From positions 1 through 48,296 of the forward strand of contig WGNT01000136.1 of NCBI GenBank assembly GCA_016124425.1: a DNA stretch of 48,296 nucleotides. Reading direction: 5' to 3'. Source of the stretch: Cytophagales bacterium (lineage in GTDB: Bacteria > Bacteroidota > Bacteroidia > Cytophagales > Cyclobacteriaceae). A program made the position numbers and the translations under genes. Positions 1 to 8,757 of this stretch are shown in pieces (positions within the stretch are counted from its first letter, which is position 1; every line of letters starts with the position of its first letter). Below the pieces are notes generated by a model. That model made no database searches. It saw only the letters and a list, made by a program, of their open reading frames with translations, and was not told the DNA's origin.

Positions 1-33
1 AAAAATGATAAATGAATTTTTAATATATTTCTC

Positions 34-678
34 TTATTGGCGTATAAATTCAATCGTGGGATTCCATCTTGCCCGGGCAAATCCATAGGCATTTCCCTCA
101 GGTACCAAATCATTTGAATGGGGATGAAATTCTACTTGTATTGTACTCCCCTGTTCGATGGAAATATTTTTGACCTCCACCATGTGGGGAGCATATTCCG
201 GAATATCCGTTCCATGGATGCGGGGATTTTGAAAGTTGATGACCTGCTTATTGTCAATCCGGACAACATAAGAACTTTCTCCATCGGATTCCATGAGGGA
301 AGTAAACCAGAGGGTGTACTTTCCTGAAGGCTTCTTAAACACGGTCGACGCGGCAGCCCACTTGTCTGTTGGCTGTTCAATTGTATTCACCGCAATAGCC
401 CCTCTCGTCCGATCGAAATAGGCCTCCGAAAAACCTTCAATCTTTAAGTTCCATGTTTCAGGCCCTTGTCTAAGATCGGCAAATATAGGGCAATTTTGGA
501 CTTGCGAAAATACAGCCTCCTGCGTTACTGACGAATGCTGTAAAGAATAAGGGAGTGGATCCATCCCTACCTCGGTGAAATTACCAAACCCAGTTAATTT
601 TAGTAGGCCGAGTAGAAGGGAAATTGAAGGAATATACATCATTATAAACATCCTTTTTATTTTTGCTAAATAAATCAC
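34..678 (-). CDS. Small secreted protein of unknown function, possible beta-sandwich
   Basis: I do not recognise the family. The 214-residue product starts with a hydrophobic stretch (about residues 10-30), which suggests a signal peptide or anchor. A second Met at residue 10 (start at 651) would give a more ordinary signal sequence and may be the true start. The rest is rich in beta-strand-like text with few charged runs (for example KYTLWFTSLMESDGESSYVV and GSTIQVEFHPHSND), consistent with a carbohydrate-binding or jelly-roll-like domain. It lies 20 bases after the stop of the clan-A glycosidase-like lipoprotein gene, so the two are probably co-transcribed. It may help that enzyme bind or process sugar, but this rests on position only. 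Confidence 0.6.
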   Translation of the reverse strand: MIYLAKIKRMFIMMYIPSISLLLGLLKLTGFGNFTEVGMDPLPYSLQHSSVTQEAVFSQVQNCPIFADLRQGPETWNLKIEGFSEAYFDRTRGAIAVNTIEQPTDKWAAASTVFKKPSGKYTLWFTSLMESDGESSYVVRIDNKQVINFQNPRIHGTDIPEYAPHMVEVKNISIEQGSTIQVEFHPHSNDLVPEGNAYGFARARWNPTIEFIRQ

Positions 679-698
679 CTGATGTATGTACCCGATAA

Positions 699-1802
699 TT
701 AAAACTTTCCTCCGGTAATTTCTTTCACCAGGTTGAAAAATCCTTTCTTACGCTCGGAATTGATTCCCCAATCTACCGGAACACTTTGAAAGCCTTCTTC
801 AAAAGGTTCTCCATCTCTTCTGAAGTCAAATAATCCCCAAGAGACGTAGTTTTCGATCGCCACGGTAAAATTGTTCCGCTCCTTGTCAAAATCATAATGG
901 TCATCCTCATTGATTACCACAGGCATTATACGGTAACCTTCCACATTTCGGGTATCTTGAATTAACTTCTCCATCATCTCGGTGGTTTTCACCCCATTGC
1001 CATGAATAAGAATAAAATCAGATGACTTTACTACATTTGGCTTAGGAGGAGTATTTCCCTTGTAGCTGGTGCTGACCAGTAACCTGTTTCCATTTTTTTT
1101 AATGGTTTTGACCAGATCAATGAGTTCGTGGACCCTAGCCGGTTTCAGTATCTCGTGATCATAGACATTGACATCACATTCGTTATTCACTTCAATCAGC
1201 ACATTTCTATATCCTTTTTCCAACACCCAGTTCACGGAATTTTTTACCGCATTTATTACAGCTTGCTCATCATCAAGATATTGATCTTGTCCAAAATAGA
1301 AAACTCCAAGCATCACGACCATTTTCAAGTCATCGGCTTTGTCGAGAATCCGTTCCAATCGATCCATAAACTCCGGTCTCAACTCCCCGTTAGGCTGAAA
1401 GGCGGAATTTACCCATGCTTTATTGCCGTACCCCGTAGGACTGCCACCCTGAAGGTTGATGGTGAACGAATTCATTCCATACTTCTTCCACTCGTCCATG
1501 GCCTCAACAAACTCATTTGTGTTTCGATCGGGATCCCAGGTGTTAGTGTCGGGGTATTTAAATAACTCCCTTGTCTCTGGATTAAGGTCATCAAAGATCC
1601 CCTGCACCATTCTCGAGTTAATAAGAAGGCCTTCAATTTTATTTCCTTTCCATACCCTGCCTTCATAAGTAGGTTTTCCGTTGACATAGAACTGTTCCCC
1701 TTTAATTTCAACAACAGTATTTTTTTTCCCTGCCTGACAAGACATTATTGAAATAAAAATCGCACAAAGGATTGGAGCGCCTAGTATTTTGAAGTTTTTC
1801 AT
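699..1802 (-). CDS. Lipoprotein glycoside-hydrolase-like TIM barrel (clan A type)
   Basis: The 367-residue product begins with a signal peptide ending in a lipobox (SIMSC, Cys22), so it should be a lipoprotein. The body reads as a beta/alpha barrel. The stretch VLIEVNNEC holds an Asn-Glu pair (Glu208) typical of the acid/base position of clan GH-A. VVINEDDHYDF (Glu299) sits where the nucleophile is expected, about 90 residues later, and aromatic residues follow (SWGLFDF). I cannot name a GH family or substrate; GH5-like or DUF4038-like are possible. It lies between a deleted DUF5060 relic and a small secreted protein, in a minus-strand run of exported sugar enzymes. It probably acts on oligosaccharides at the membrane surface. 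Confidence 0.72.
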   Translation of the reverse strand: MKNFKILGAPILCAIFISIMSCQAGKKNTVVEIKGEQFYVNGKPTYEGRVWKGNKIEGLLINSRMVQGIFDDLNPETRELFKYPDTNTWDPDRNTNEFVEAMDEWKKYGMNSFTINLQGGSPTGYGNKAWVNSAFQPNGELRPEFMDRLERILDKADDLKMVVMLGVFYFGQDQYLDDEQAVINAVKNSVNWVLEKGYRNVLIEVNNECDVNVYDHEILKPARVHELIDLVKTIKKNGNRLLVSTSYKGNTPPKPNVVKSSDFILIHGNGVKTTEMMEKLIQDTRNVEGYRIMPVVINEDDHYDFDKERNNFTVAIENYVSWGLFDFRRDGEPFEEGFQSVPVDWGINSERKKGFFNLVKEITGGKF

Positions 1803-1932
1803 AATTTTATGCTTTTGATGCGTTTGTTAATCTGGCTAATAATTTATTGACTTAAATTTTGGTATTTATAAAAAACTTTTCTTGGGCCTTTGTAAAAAAT
1901 CATGTATTTCATGTTTAAGCATTACGAATTTT

Positions 1933-2302
1933 TTATGGAATTTTACTAACATGCAGAACAACCGACCCAGCTCCGAAACTTGTTGGCGGGGTCAATTCAA
2001 CCGCACCATTTCTTAGTTTCCCAACCTCCATATACTTTCCTGAATATGGCTGAAACCAAACCGCTTGCAAAGGTTCGGACAGACCTTCGAGATTCAGGTT
2101 GAAAGTAGTTGCCTTTTCCTGGAAAACTATATATTCATTCCCGTGATTGGCAAGACAATAGCCGGTGTTAACCAACGAATCATCTGATTTTAAATTCCAA
2201 ATCTATAGGATTCCATTTCTGAACCTGCAAATTCGGTTTCCCGGCAAACACGAAAATACTTGCCCCAAATAGTAACAATAATAGACTTATTGGTTTTTTC
2301 AT
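1933..2302 (-). pseudogene. Relic of a DUF5060-type glycoside hydrolase with the middle deleted
   Basis: Two pieces of one protein type are joined. The upstream piece (start at 2302) is a clean signal peptide, MKKPISLLLLLFGASIFVFA, then the first strand of a DUF5060 domain (LQVQKWNPIDLEFK), and it stops at 2180. The downstream piece (to 1933) is in another frame. It reads SDDSLVNTGYCLANHGNEY and then a C-terminal beta domain (VWFQPYSGKYMEVGKL), like the last domain of DUF4038/DUF5060 enzymes. DUF5060 core and catalytic barrel are absent, so about 400-500 codons were lost, and the junction also shifts frame. The neighbour at 2396-4369 is an intact relative. The piece is not expected to make an enzyme. 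Confidence 0.8.
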
Positions 2303-2395
2303 TGTATTTACAAAATGAAATGTAAAAGCAAGATATAGATGTTCTGAAGCATAAAATTTCATTAGATTTACATCTTGCTAGTATGACAACATGCA

Positions 2396-4369
2396 TTAAC
2401 GTCTTCTCACCAGAATTACCCAATCCTCTTTCACATCCGTAGGTGGCATACCCAAGTTTACCCAACCAGGCCCAGTTACTTCTATGGCATTGCCTCCCTG
2501 AATTCTGGGCTTTTTTATATTAGGCAATCCTGCAAGCACAGAAGCCGGTTCCTTGGAATAGGTTGGTTGTATAATCATTTCCTTGCCCTTTTGAAGATTG
2601 CCACCTGTCCGTGGATTGTACCAATCTATAGAGTAGGTGCCACCATTACCCTGAAGATTTAATGCTGCGCCTCCTCCGGATGGCAGATAGATTACATACA
2701 CTTCCCCATTTTTCGCAAAGACAAAATCCTTTTCGCTTCGGGTTAAATCATTGGCATTTTCCATTTCCCAATAAGGAATATTGTTGCTTTTATAGAAATT
2801 CATTGCATGCCGGGTATAGTCCCATAGCGCATCTCTACTCCTCCAATCCTCCATATTCAAGTCATTTTGTTCCTCAGCATATCCAAAATACCATTCTACC
2901 CCATCTCCTCCGGCAGCAATGGTAGCCCAATAGGTAGCCCTTGCTTCGTCTTGGTTGTAGTTGTCATCATAGTCATCTGTCGTAACACCAAGTGATCCTG
3001 TACCTGCTTCATCCATGGAAACATTCCATTTTCTCCCTGCCCGTTTTGACGCATTTACCCAATAGGATATGATTTCGAAGTTGTGCCATGGACGCATGCT
3101 GTTTGTCTGTATTGATGGACCTTCAAAATATTCATAGCCCAAGAGAGGAGTATAGCTTTGTTGGTATTGGTTGGGAAAGGTGTGGGTGACTACAGGATGG
3201 TGATATGGATCCAAGCTATGGATGTATTTCGCATCTGCTTTGGCATTCAGTTGTTCAGGATCATTCAACTCGTCCCAAAGATCGTGTTCTTCTCCTAGAT
3301 TCCAGTTCAGGGCATGATGGTGTGAAAACCTCGCGATTAGCTCCCTATAATAGAGTTTTCGCTCGGGCCCCAGATTGCCACAGTTTAGCAGTTGATCATT
3401 TTCATTTTCATGGGTTTTGAAATGCAAAAACAATCCCATTTTATCCGCGTGTGAAAACACGATTTCCCATTGGGCAAGTTTCGATACATCATATCGGTCA
3501 ACTTCAGTATGACTAATCCAGGGCCAGGTGTTTTTTCCGTCACCACCGGCTGATAAGGTCAGAAAGGACATGGCATTCATACCTTTCGAAGAAAGGTAAT
3601 TTACTCCCCCTATCAGCCCCTTTCCTTTATCTCCTTTCCAGACAGGGTCTCCTGCCTTCCAGTCCGGAACGTGTGCTTCGTATTTTTTAAGTGGCGTAGC
3701 TCCGCGTTGGTCTTTATGCTGCGTCGTTCCCCACACCAAATTATCGCCATAATCTTTGGACAGGCCGCTATGGGTATAGGTACCGTCAAAATCCTCGTAT
3801 CCCAACAGTTTCTCTGGCGCGTCGGCTCCTCCTTTCATAAACCACTCGCCATTGTCGAACCTGAGGTAGTGTTCACCGACATACCGCAATATTCCTTTCC
3901 CGCGGTGATCAACACCCTTTTTATCTGTTTCTGAAACAGAAAATGTACCGCTTGTACCATTGAATGAAACAGGTTCTCCAGCACTTGAACTTTCATTTAC
4001 GGCTATATTTTCTCCCTTGCGGAAGGATGCTTGATAGCTCCATTCTCCGGTCTGAGGGACAGTAAAATGAACCCTCCATTTATTTCCCGAGGTGGCGCTA
4101 GTTTCGGCGGCATTGCCGTCGGCAGCAAAATAGCCGGGAACCACATACACCTCTTGGCCTCCTTCGTGCCGAAAGGTGACATTAAGTCTATACCCCATAA
4201 AGGGATTGTATTCGTCCGTCTCACTAACCTCAGGTCCGTCAAAAGTTAGCGTGACCGGATGCCATTTTTTCAATTCTCCTGTGATTGAACTGGTAACCTG
4301 AGCGAGTAACTTGTCTTTACCTGTCAGGAGCAAACATAAAAGGGTGATTACTAGGATTAATTTTCTCAT
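2396..4369 (-). CDS. Secreted DUF5060 glycoside-hydrolase-like protein (657 aa)
   Basis: A Sec signal peptide (residues 1-23, ending LLAQ) precedes a DUF5060 beta-sandwich (about 30-120: GELKKWHPVTLTFDGP, YRLNVTFRHEGG, VPGYFAADGNAAET). A (beta/alpha)8 barrel follows (about 160-530), then a C-terminal beta domain ending in EDWVILVRRR. NWNLGEE (Glu360/Glu361) is the likely acid/base region. It is closely related to the product of 9489-11609, with the same domain order and many identical motifs, so they are paralogues. Members of this family occur in polysaccharide-utilisation loci and are usually annotated as putative glycosidases; the substrate cannot be read here. The gene lies 132 bases after the unknown secreted gene at 4502 and is probably in the same unit. 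Confidence 0.85.
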   Translation of the reverse strand: MRKLILVITLLCLLLTGKDKLLAQVTSSITGELKKWHPVTLTFDGPEVSETDEYNPFMGYRLNVTFRHEGGQEVYVVPGYFAADGNAAETSATSGNKWRVHFTVPQTGEWSYQASFRKGENIAVNESSSAGEPVSFNGTSGTFSVSETDKKGVDHRGKGILRYVGEHYLRFDNGEWFMKGGADAPEKLLGYEDFDGTYTHSGLSKDYGDNLVWGTTQHKDQRGATPLKKYEAHVPDWKAGDPVWKGDKGKGLIGGVNYLSSKGMNAMSFLTLSAGGDGKNTWPWISHTEVDRYDVSKLAQWEIVFSHADKMGLFLHFKTHENENDQLLNCGNLGPERKLYYRELIARFSHHHALNWNLGEEHDLWDELNDPEQLNAKADAKYIHSLDPYHHPVVTHTFPNQYQQSYTPLLGYEYFEGPSIQTNSMRPWHNFEIISYWVNASKRAGRKWNVSMDEAGTGSLGVTTDDYDDNYNQDEARATYWATIAAGGDGVEWYFGYAEEQNDLNMEDWRSRDALWDYTRHAMNFYKSNNIPYWEMENANDLTRSEKDFVFAKNGEVYVIYLPSGGGAALNLQGNGGTYSIDWYNPRTGGNLQKGKEMIIQPTYSKEPASVLAGLPNIKKPRIQGGNAIEVTGPGWVNLGMPPTDVKEDWVILVRRR

Positions 4370-4501
4370 TGTTTTGGGCTTTTATTGTTCTATCTATTGT
4401 TCGTTTCATTATCGGACTATCAGATCTAGGAAAGACAGTCGATTCAATAAAACACCACATTCAGGTATAGTATCTTACTTTTACTGACTCTCTTTACTGG
4501 A

Positions 4502-5410
4502 TCATTTTGCCGGTTTAAAGGGATCGGCAAGACGGCCATTGATAAATTTGGAAATTTCCTTATGACCCATTTTTTTTGGTAAAAAACCGAAAACAGCGAC
4601 AGCTTCAGTATTCCTTAATGCATGTTTATCATCATCTCTTCCAAAGCTAAATATCGCCATATTATTAGGTTGTACCCATCCTTCGTCTCCCCCTTCACTT
4701 ACACCAGTCGCACCCACATACAGGATTTGATCGGCATTTTTATCTACGAAATAAAAGAAGGGTGATGGGAAATTATTCCCAAATTCCGGATTGAGGTAGC
4801 CTAGTCCTTTACCGTGTTCAAATTCACGTTCTATACCATCTTCAAGTACATAGTGTTGGTTTTCAATATCCATCTTTCCTCCGACTGGCCCTTCCCACAG
4901 AAAAGCGAAAGGATCTTTAGCTTCCAGTACTTCAATGGCAGCATGGCTTGGGAAGAAATGATAGCGAATACTATATTTATCATTGCTGGAGGATAGTATC
5001 AGGTGTTCTCCACGTAGTGTTTCATCAAAATTGACTGGATTGCCATCGGAACCTACCCATTGGGATGATCCTCCGCCTCCACGGCAGGGGTGTCCGAATC
5101 CGTCCGATGCAAAGTTTGGCCAACCTCTCCACTCCCTATTATTAATACAGTCATTGGCAATCCAATCTAGCCCTTGCTTGTCAATTGCGGAGTTAAATCC
5201 TGTAGAAGTTTCCGCCGTTTGGGAGTGCCTTTTTTGAAAGTGCCAAGTTCCATTGGCGGCTTTAATCTTCCAGGTCAGGTAATCAAAACGCGTTTCTTCC
5301 GTTACCGTGACGTTCTCTAACACGTCTTTTTCAGCATATTTCTGATATCCTCCCTGTCTATAGGAAGTACATAAGGCTAAAATAAAGAGATACATGAAAG
5401 AGATTCTCAT
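4502..5410 (-). CDS. Unrecognised secreted protein, about 302 aa
   Basis: I do not recognise this family. The open frame runs back to 5566, but that part overlaps the DUF6797 gene. The Met at 5410 starts a proper hydrophobic leader (MRISFMYLFILALC), so I chose it. The mature part has many aromatic and Gly residues, including the Gly run RGGGGSSQW and strand-like segments such as FAFLWEGPVGGKMDI and SPFFYFVDKNADQILYVGAT. This suggests a beta-rich sugar-binding or lyase-like fold, but no catalytic motif is identifiable. It begins 47 bases after the DUF6797 gene stop, so co-transcription and a linked job are likely. The weak lipobox (LALC) makes lipidation doubtful. Confidence 0.7.
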   Translation of the reverse strand: MRISFMYLFILALCTSYRQGGYQKYAEKDVLENVTVTEETRFDYLTWKIKAANGTWHFQKRHSQTAETSTGFNSAIDKQGLDWIANDCINNREWRGWPNFASDGFGHPCRGGGGSSQWVGSDGNPVNFDETLRGEHLILSSSNDKYSIRYHFFPSHAAIEVLEAKDPFAFLWEGPVGGKMDIENQHYVLEDGIEREFEHGKGLGYLNPEFGNNFPSPFFYFVDKNADQILYVGATGVSEGGDEGWVQPNNMAIFSFGRDDDKHALRNTEAVAVFGFLPKKMGHKEISKFINGRLADPFKPAK

Positions 5411-5457
5411 AGATATACGTTTAAGGTGACGAATAAATCGCTTTCGATATGGGGCTG

Positions 5458-7863
5458 CTAGGGAACAAATTGCTCTGAAGGGACCCGGTGGATAGTTTTG
5501 TGGATTGTATGAGACAGCTTTTCCCCTTCTTTTGTGGAAATCTGGTATGAAATTGCCACAACCCATCCTAACGAGGCTTCAATCATATCGGGCAATGACT
5601 CCTGTATGCCGATGGAGCTGTTCACTGCTCCAGGTGTAAGTGTAGGGATCTCGAAAAACACGGACTTTCCGTCCTCAGACAATCGGATCTGAGTAACCTG
5701 TACCGGATCCGGTTTTGTTTCTCCGGGATTATCCACGGAAAACACCTTGCCTCGGGTGCCGTATTGGCTTGTCCATGGATAGGTCCATTTTTGGAAGTTG
5801 TAATTATCCGGATTTGTCGCGGCTTCGGGATCTAGGACGTGGCTAAAACGAAGCTCTATACCTCCGGATTTGGTATTAACGGCAATAGGTACGTCCAATG
5901 GAAGGCCGGTATATCTTACCCGATGAAATGAACCCCATTTTTCTCCAATAGATTGCCAGCTTGTCATCCCGGCAAGATAAAGATGACCGTCGGTATGAAA
6001 ACGTCCCCTTTCAAGGCCTGATTTGAAAATCAGTGGTAATGTGACATGCGCCCCCTGCCATAAGCCATCTACCTCCTCTTTCAAAATCAGCGAGAGGCTT
6101 GCGCGTCCATACGATGCTAAAAGTAAATCGTCGTGCAATTCAACGGGCCACTTATCGCTTGTAATGAACATCGGTTTAGCCGGGGAATTGTCCATAAAAT
6201 GAGGTGTCCATATGATAGGTAGCTCAAAAGATTCGGGTCTTTGTACCTGATGCGCAGACGGGATAAAGCCGTGAAAGGCTCCTCTTTTGATCCGATGTAC
6301 CTTACCGGTAGGTACCCAGTTTCCTTCGTTATCTGCATAAACGATTTCTCCCTCGGGACTTACATCCATTCCGTTCGGGTTGCGAAGTCCAGTTGCAATT
6401 ATTTCGATTTGTTCCCCGTCCGGCGAGAGTTTGAAAAGAACTCCGTGATGGGGTGTGATTTCAGCATTTTTGGAAGGTCCTTTACCACGGGAAAAAGGAG
6501 GCCATGGTGTTGATTTTGCAATGTAAAAATTCCCTTCTTTGTCCGTTTCAAGATTCAGTGTAAACGCATGGAAATTGGTAGAGGCCATGATTTCATTGTT
6601 AACGTTTTCATAGAAATCGGCAAATCCATCGTTATTCAAGTCATGCAATTTAGTAAGTTGGTCACGACCGATTACGTAGACCTGGTCATCAACTACTTTT
6701 ACCCCGCTGGGTTGATATAATCCCGTGGCATATCTTTGCCATGTAAGGGTTTCCGGATTTTCCCTTATACCATCAACCACCCACACATCACCGCTAAGTG
6801 ATGCTACTACGGCGCGCCCATCAGAAAAGAAATCAACGTCCATAAGACGGATAAAGGATTTCCAGGGGTTATCAGCCGGTATCGTTAGCTCATCTACGGC
6901 AAAGCCACCTTGATTCTTACCCACCACTGCCTTTGTAGAAAGTGTCTCCCAGAGAGGAGGACCCGGGCGTGTAAATGCCACAAGTTCGGCTACGGGTGTA
7001 GCCTCTTTTAGGTAATCGGCCATATAATCCGATCCGCCATCGGGCAAAACGGGGCCGATTGCTAATTTAAATCTTTGGGCTTGCTTTAGGTCGGGAAGAT
7101 CTAGGATAAGATGGCGGTTTTGTATCCTCCAAGACGATTCCGAATCACCTCCACGCTGCAACCCCATAGAACGAGTTTGATTGCCGACCTTGATTATAAT
7201 ATACTCCTTTGAACCGGATAGAGAAAACTCCTCAATCTTAGCATTTTCAGGCACTTGAAGCACCCGTAAGGACAAAGTCTTTTCCGTGGGAGTCAGATTA
7301 ATTGTTCTTGTAAATACTGGATTACCATTTACCTCTTCAAATCCTGGTAGTTCCAAAATGTCACTATCGGCAACGGAATAAGAAAAAAGAATTGATTCTC
7401 CGTTGATATACAACCCTTTGTACCTACCCTGCTCTTTGGGAATAGGTCCATAGGGCCAGGATCTCGGATCTTTGAAATTTCCATCAATAGACCAGCCAGG
7501 CGTTTTACTCGTTTCGAAGTGGGTGAGACCATCCGGACTAGGCCAATTCTCGAGGCCATCCCGCTCTAAGTACCAATGAAGAAACCCACCTGTCCAAGCA
7601 CTTGCCACACGTAATAAATCGGTATCGAACGTCAGTACTGCGTTTGATTCCTTTCCAACTTTGACAGCAATGCCTTTATTAACGAATATGCTGCTCGTAG
7701 TAAGCGGATCATGCGCAATTGTCGATGTAACAAAGGGTCCATGGTTCATCGGGTTCATGTTGTCCGAAGGCTGAAACTGGGCATGAAGCGGCTGATAAGC
7801 GCGTAGTAAGAGTGTAAGCGTGATGACTGAAGAAAGTAGAAGGTGTTTAAATAAGTTTTTCAT
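5458..7863 (-). CDS. DUF6797 / glucose-sorbosone-dehydrogenase-like beta-propeller protein
   Basis: The 801-residue exported protein has a Sec signal (residues 1-29, ending LHAQ). The N-terminal 250 residues match the DUF6797 type (LRVASAWTGGFLHWYLERDG, WPYGPIPKEQGRYKGLYI). A six-bladed beta-propeller follows (about 320-640) with blade motifs such as VDFFSDGRAVVASLSGDVWVVDG, GLRNPNGMDVSPEGEIVYAD and GNWVPTGKVHRIKRG. A beta domain of about 130 residues closes the protein. Relatives often carry a C-terminal cytochrome c or cupredoxin; here there is no CxxCH. Instead a separate blue-copper gene lies just upstream (8200-8757). The propeller resembles soluble sugar dehydrogenases, so a periplasmic oxidation of sugar or another alcohol is plausible. 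Cofactor and substrate are not visible. Confidence 0.78.
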   Translation of the reverse strand: MKNLFKHLLLSSVITLTLLLRAYQPLHAQFQPSDNMNPMNHGPFVTSTIAHDPLTTSSIFVNKGIAVKVGKESNAVLTFDTDLLRVASAWTGGFLHWYLERDGLENWPSPDGLTHFETSKTPGWSIDGNFKDPRSWPYGPIPKEQGRYKGLYINGESILFSYSVADSDILELPGFEEVNGNPVFTRTINLTPTEKTLSLRVLQVPENAKIEEFSLSGSKEYIIIKVGNQTRSMGLQRGGDSESSWRIQNRHLILDLPDLKQAQRFKLAIGPVLPDGGSDYMADYLKEATPVAELVAFTRPGPPLWETLSTKAVVGKNQGGFAVDELTIPADNPWKSFIRLMDVDFFSDGRAVVASLSGDVWVVDGIRENPETLTWQRYATGLYQPSGVKVVDDQVYVIGRDQLTKLHDLNNDGFADFYENVNNEIMASTNFHAFTLNLETDKEGNFYIAKSTPWPPFSRGKGPSKNAEITPHHGVLFKLSPDGEQIEIIATGLRNPNGMDVSPEGEIVYADNEGNWVPTGKVHRIKRGAFHGFIPSAHQVQRPESFELPIIWTPHFMDNSPAKPMFITSDKWPVELHDDLLLASYGRASLSLILKEEVDGLWQGAHVTLPLIFKSGLERGRFHTDGHLYLAGMTSWQSIGEKWGSFHRVRYTGLPLDVPIAVNTKSGGIELRFSHVLDPEAATNPDNYNFQKWTYPWTSQYGTRGKVFSVDNPGETKPDPVQVTQIRLSEDGKSVFFEIPTLTPGAVNSSIGIQESLPDMIEASLGWVVAISYQISTKEGEKLSHTIHKTIHRVPSEQFVP

Positions 7864-7992
7864 GGATACTTTTGGGAATGCAGAATAAACGCTGTCAGTT
7901 ACTTTAACAAACGCGGTATGAAATTATGGACTATATCAGAAAATTATTTCAGACGATTAGATTGGGCTAAGGGTATCATGGGGTTATTATTA

Positions 7993-8136
7993 TCAACAGG
8001 TCTCAGAATGCGATACTTTATGATTTCCTAACGCGTTGATCTCTAAGAATGAACCGATAATGTAAACTAGAAGAAAGGCACTTATAAAATTTACGTACCA
8101 CATTTCACTGCATGTTTTATTCCTTTTGAAACCCAT
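7993..8136 (-). CDS. Possible 47-residue single-pass membrane protein
   Basis: The 336 bases between the blue-copper and DUF6797 genes hold one short minus-strand frame, starting ATG at 8136 and ending TGA at 7993. Its centre is a strong hydrophobic helix (WYVNFISAFLLVYIIGSF) flanked by charged ends (MGFKRNK and GNHKVSHSE). This arrangement is right for a small inner-membrane protein and its position between two electron-transfer candidates is suggestive. There is no homology argument, no clear ribosome site, and the frame is short enough to occur by chance. The rest of this gap shows nothing else. Confidence 0.3.
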   Translation of the reverse strand: MGFKRNKTCSEMWYVNFISAFLLVYIIGSFLEINALGNHKVSHSETC

Positions 8137-8199
8137 GAGTTGAAGCTTTTTTAGTTACAATTCCTTTTTGATTGAATCAATACCCTGATAGTTTAGGTA

Positions 8200-8757
8200 T
8201 TATTTTGTTGAGATTAACCGCCCTTGCATTTGTGTCCAATGCGCAGAGTAAGTGCAGATGTATGGGTAGGTACCAGGGGGAGGCACATTTACGAATAATT
8301 CTACTGTATCTCCGGAATAAGCCAATTTACTATACGCAAATATCCGATCCATTTCTTGTTGCGGGATCCAGTCACTACCCATGGCTTGAAGTGCCGCTAT
8401 GCCTACCGGACGGATATCTTCCTCATCTTTCACAAACACAATGTTATGACTCATATCACTTTTGTTGATGTATCGAATCAGCAGAACACTTCCTGCCTTA
8501 GCACGTATCTCAGAAATGGAATAGCTTAGTTCGACCCCTTCTGTCTGCATATCGATTTCAGTAGTGTCGGCGTAAATAGAAAGGCTCAGCCCGGTTTCAT
8601 TTCGCTTGATCGGTGTACTTGAGCAAAGCAAAATAGCCCTATCTTCCTCAGGGACATCTTCCTCAGCCGTATACGGATAGACAATAAAGGAAATGAAAAA
8701 CAAACCAACGCCTGATAAGGCTAGTCCTTTTAGAAAATACGATTTATTAAACTGCAT
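8200..8757 (-). CDS. Membrane-anchored type 1 blue-copper protein (azurin/auracyanin-like)
   Basis: The 185-residue product has an uncleaved-looking N-terminal membrane segment (about 10-29) and a cupredoxin domain (about 55-185). All four type 1 copper ligands are visible: His104 (MSHNIVFV), Cys168, His173 and Met177. The C-x4-H-x3-M spacing is the azurin/auracyanin pattern. It should be a one-electron carrier held to the outer face of the inner membrane or in the periplasm. It heads a minus-strand run leading into the DUF6797 propeller gene, whose relatives are often fused to such a domain, so it is a likely electron acceptor for that protein. A GTATAC palindrome lies 243-255 bases upstream of its start. 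Confidence 0.88.
   Translation of the reverse strand: MQFNKSYFLKGLALSGVGLFFISFIVYPYTAEEDVPEEDRAILLCSSTPIKRNETGLSLSIYADTTEIDMQTEGVELSYSISEIRAKAGSVLLIRYINKSDMSHNIVFVKDEEDIRPVGIAALQAMGSDWIPQQEMDRIFAYSKLAYSGDTVELFVNVPPPGTYPYICTYSAHWTQMQGRLISTK

Noticed and set aside
5411-5566. N-terminal extension of the unknown secreted protein
   Set aside because: It overlaps the DUF6797 coding end and precedes a proper signal peptide at 5410.
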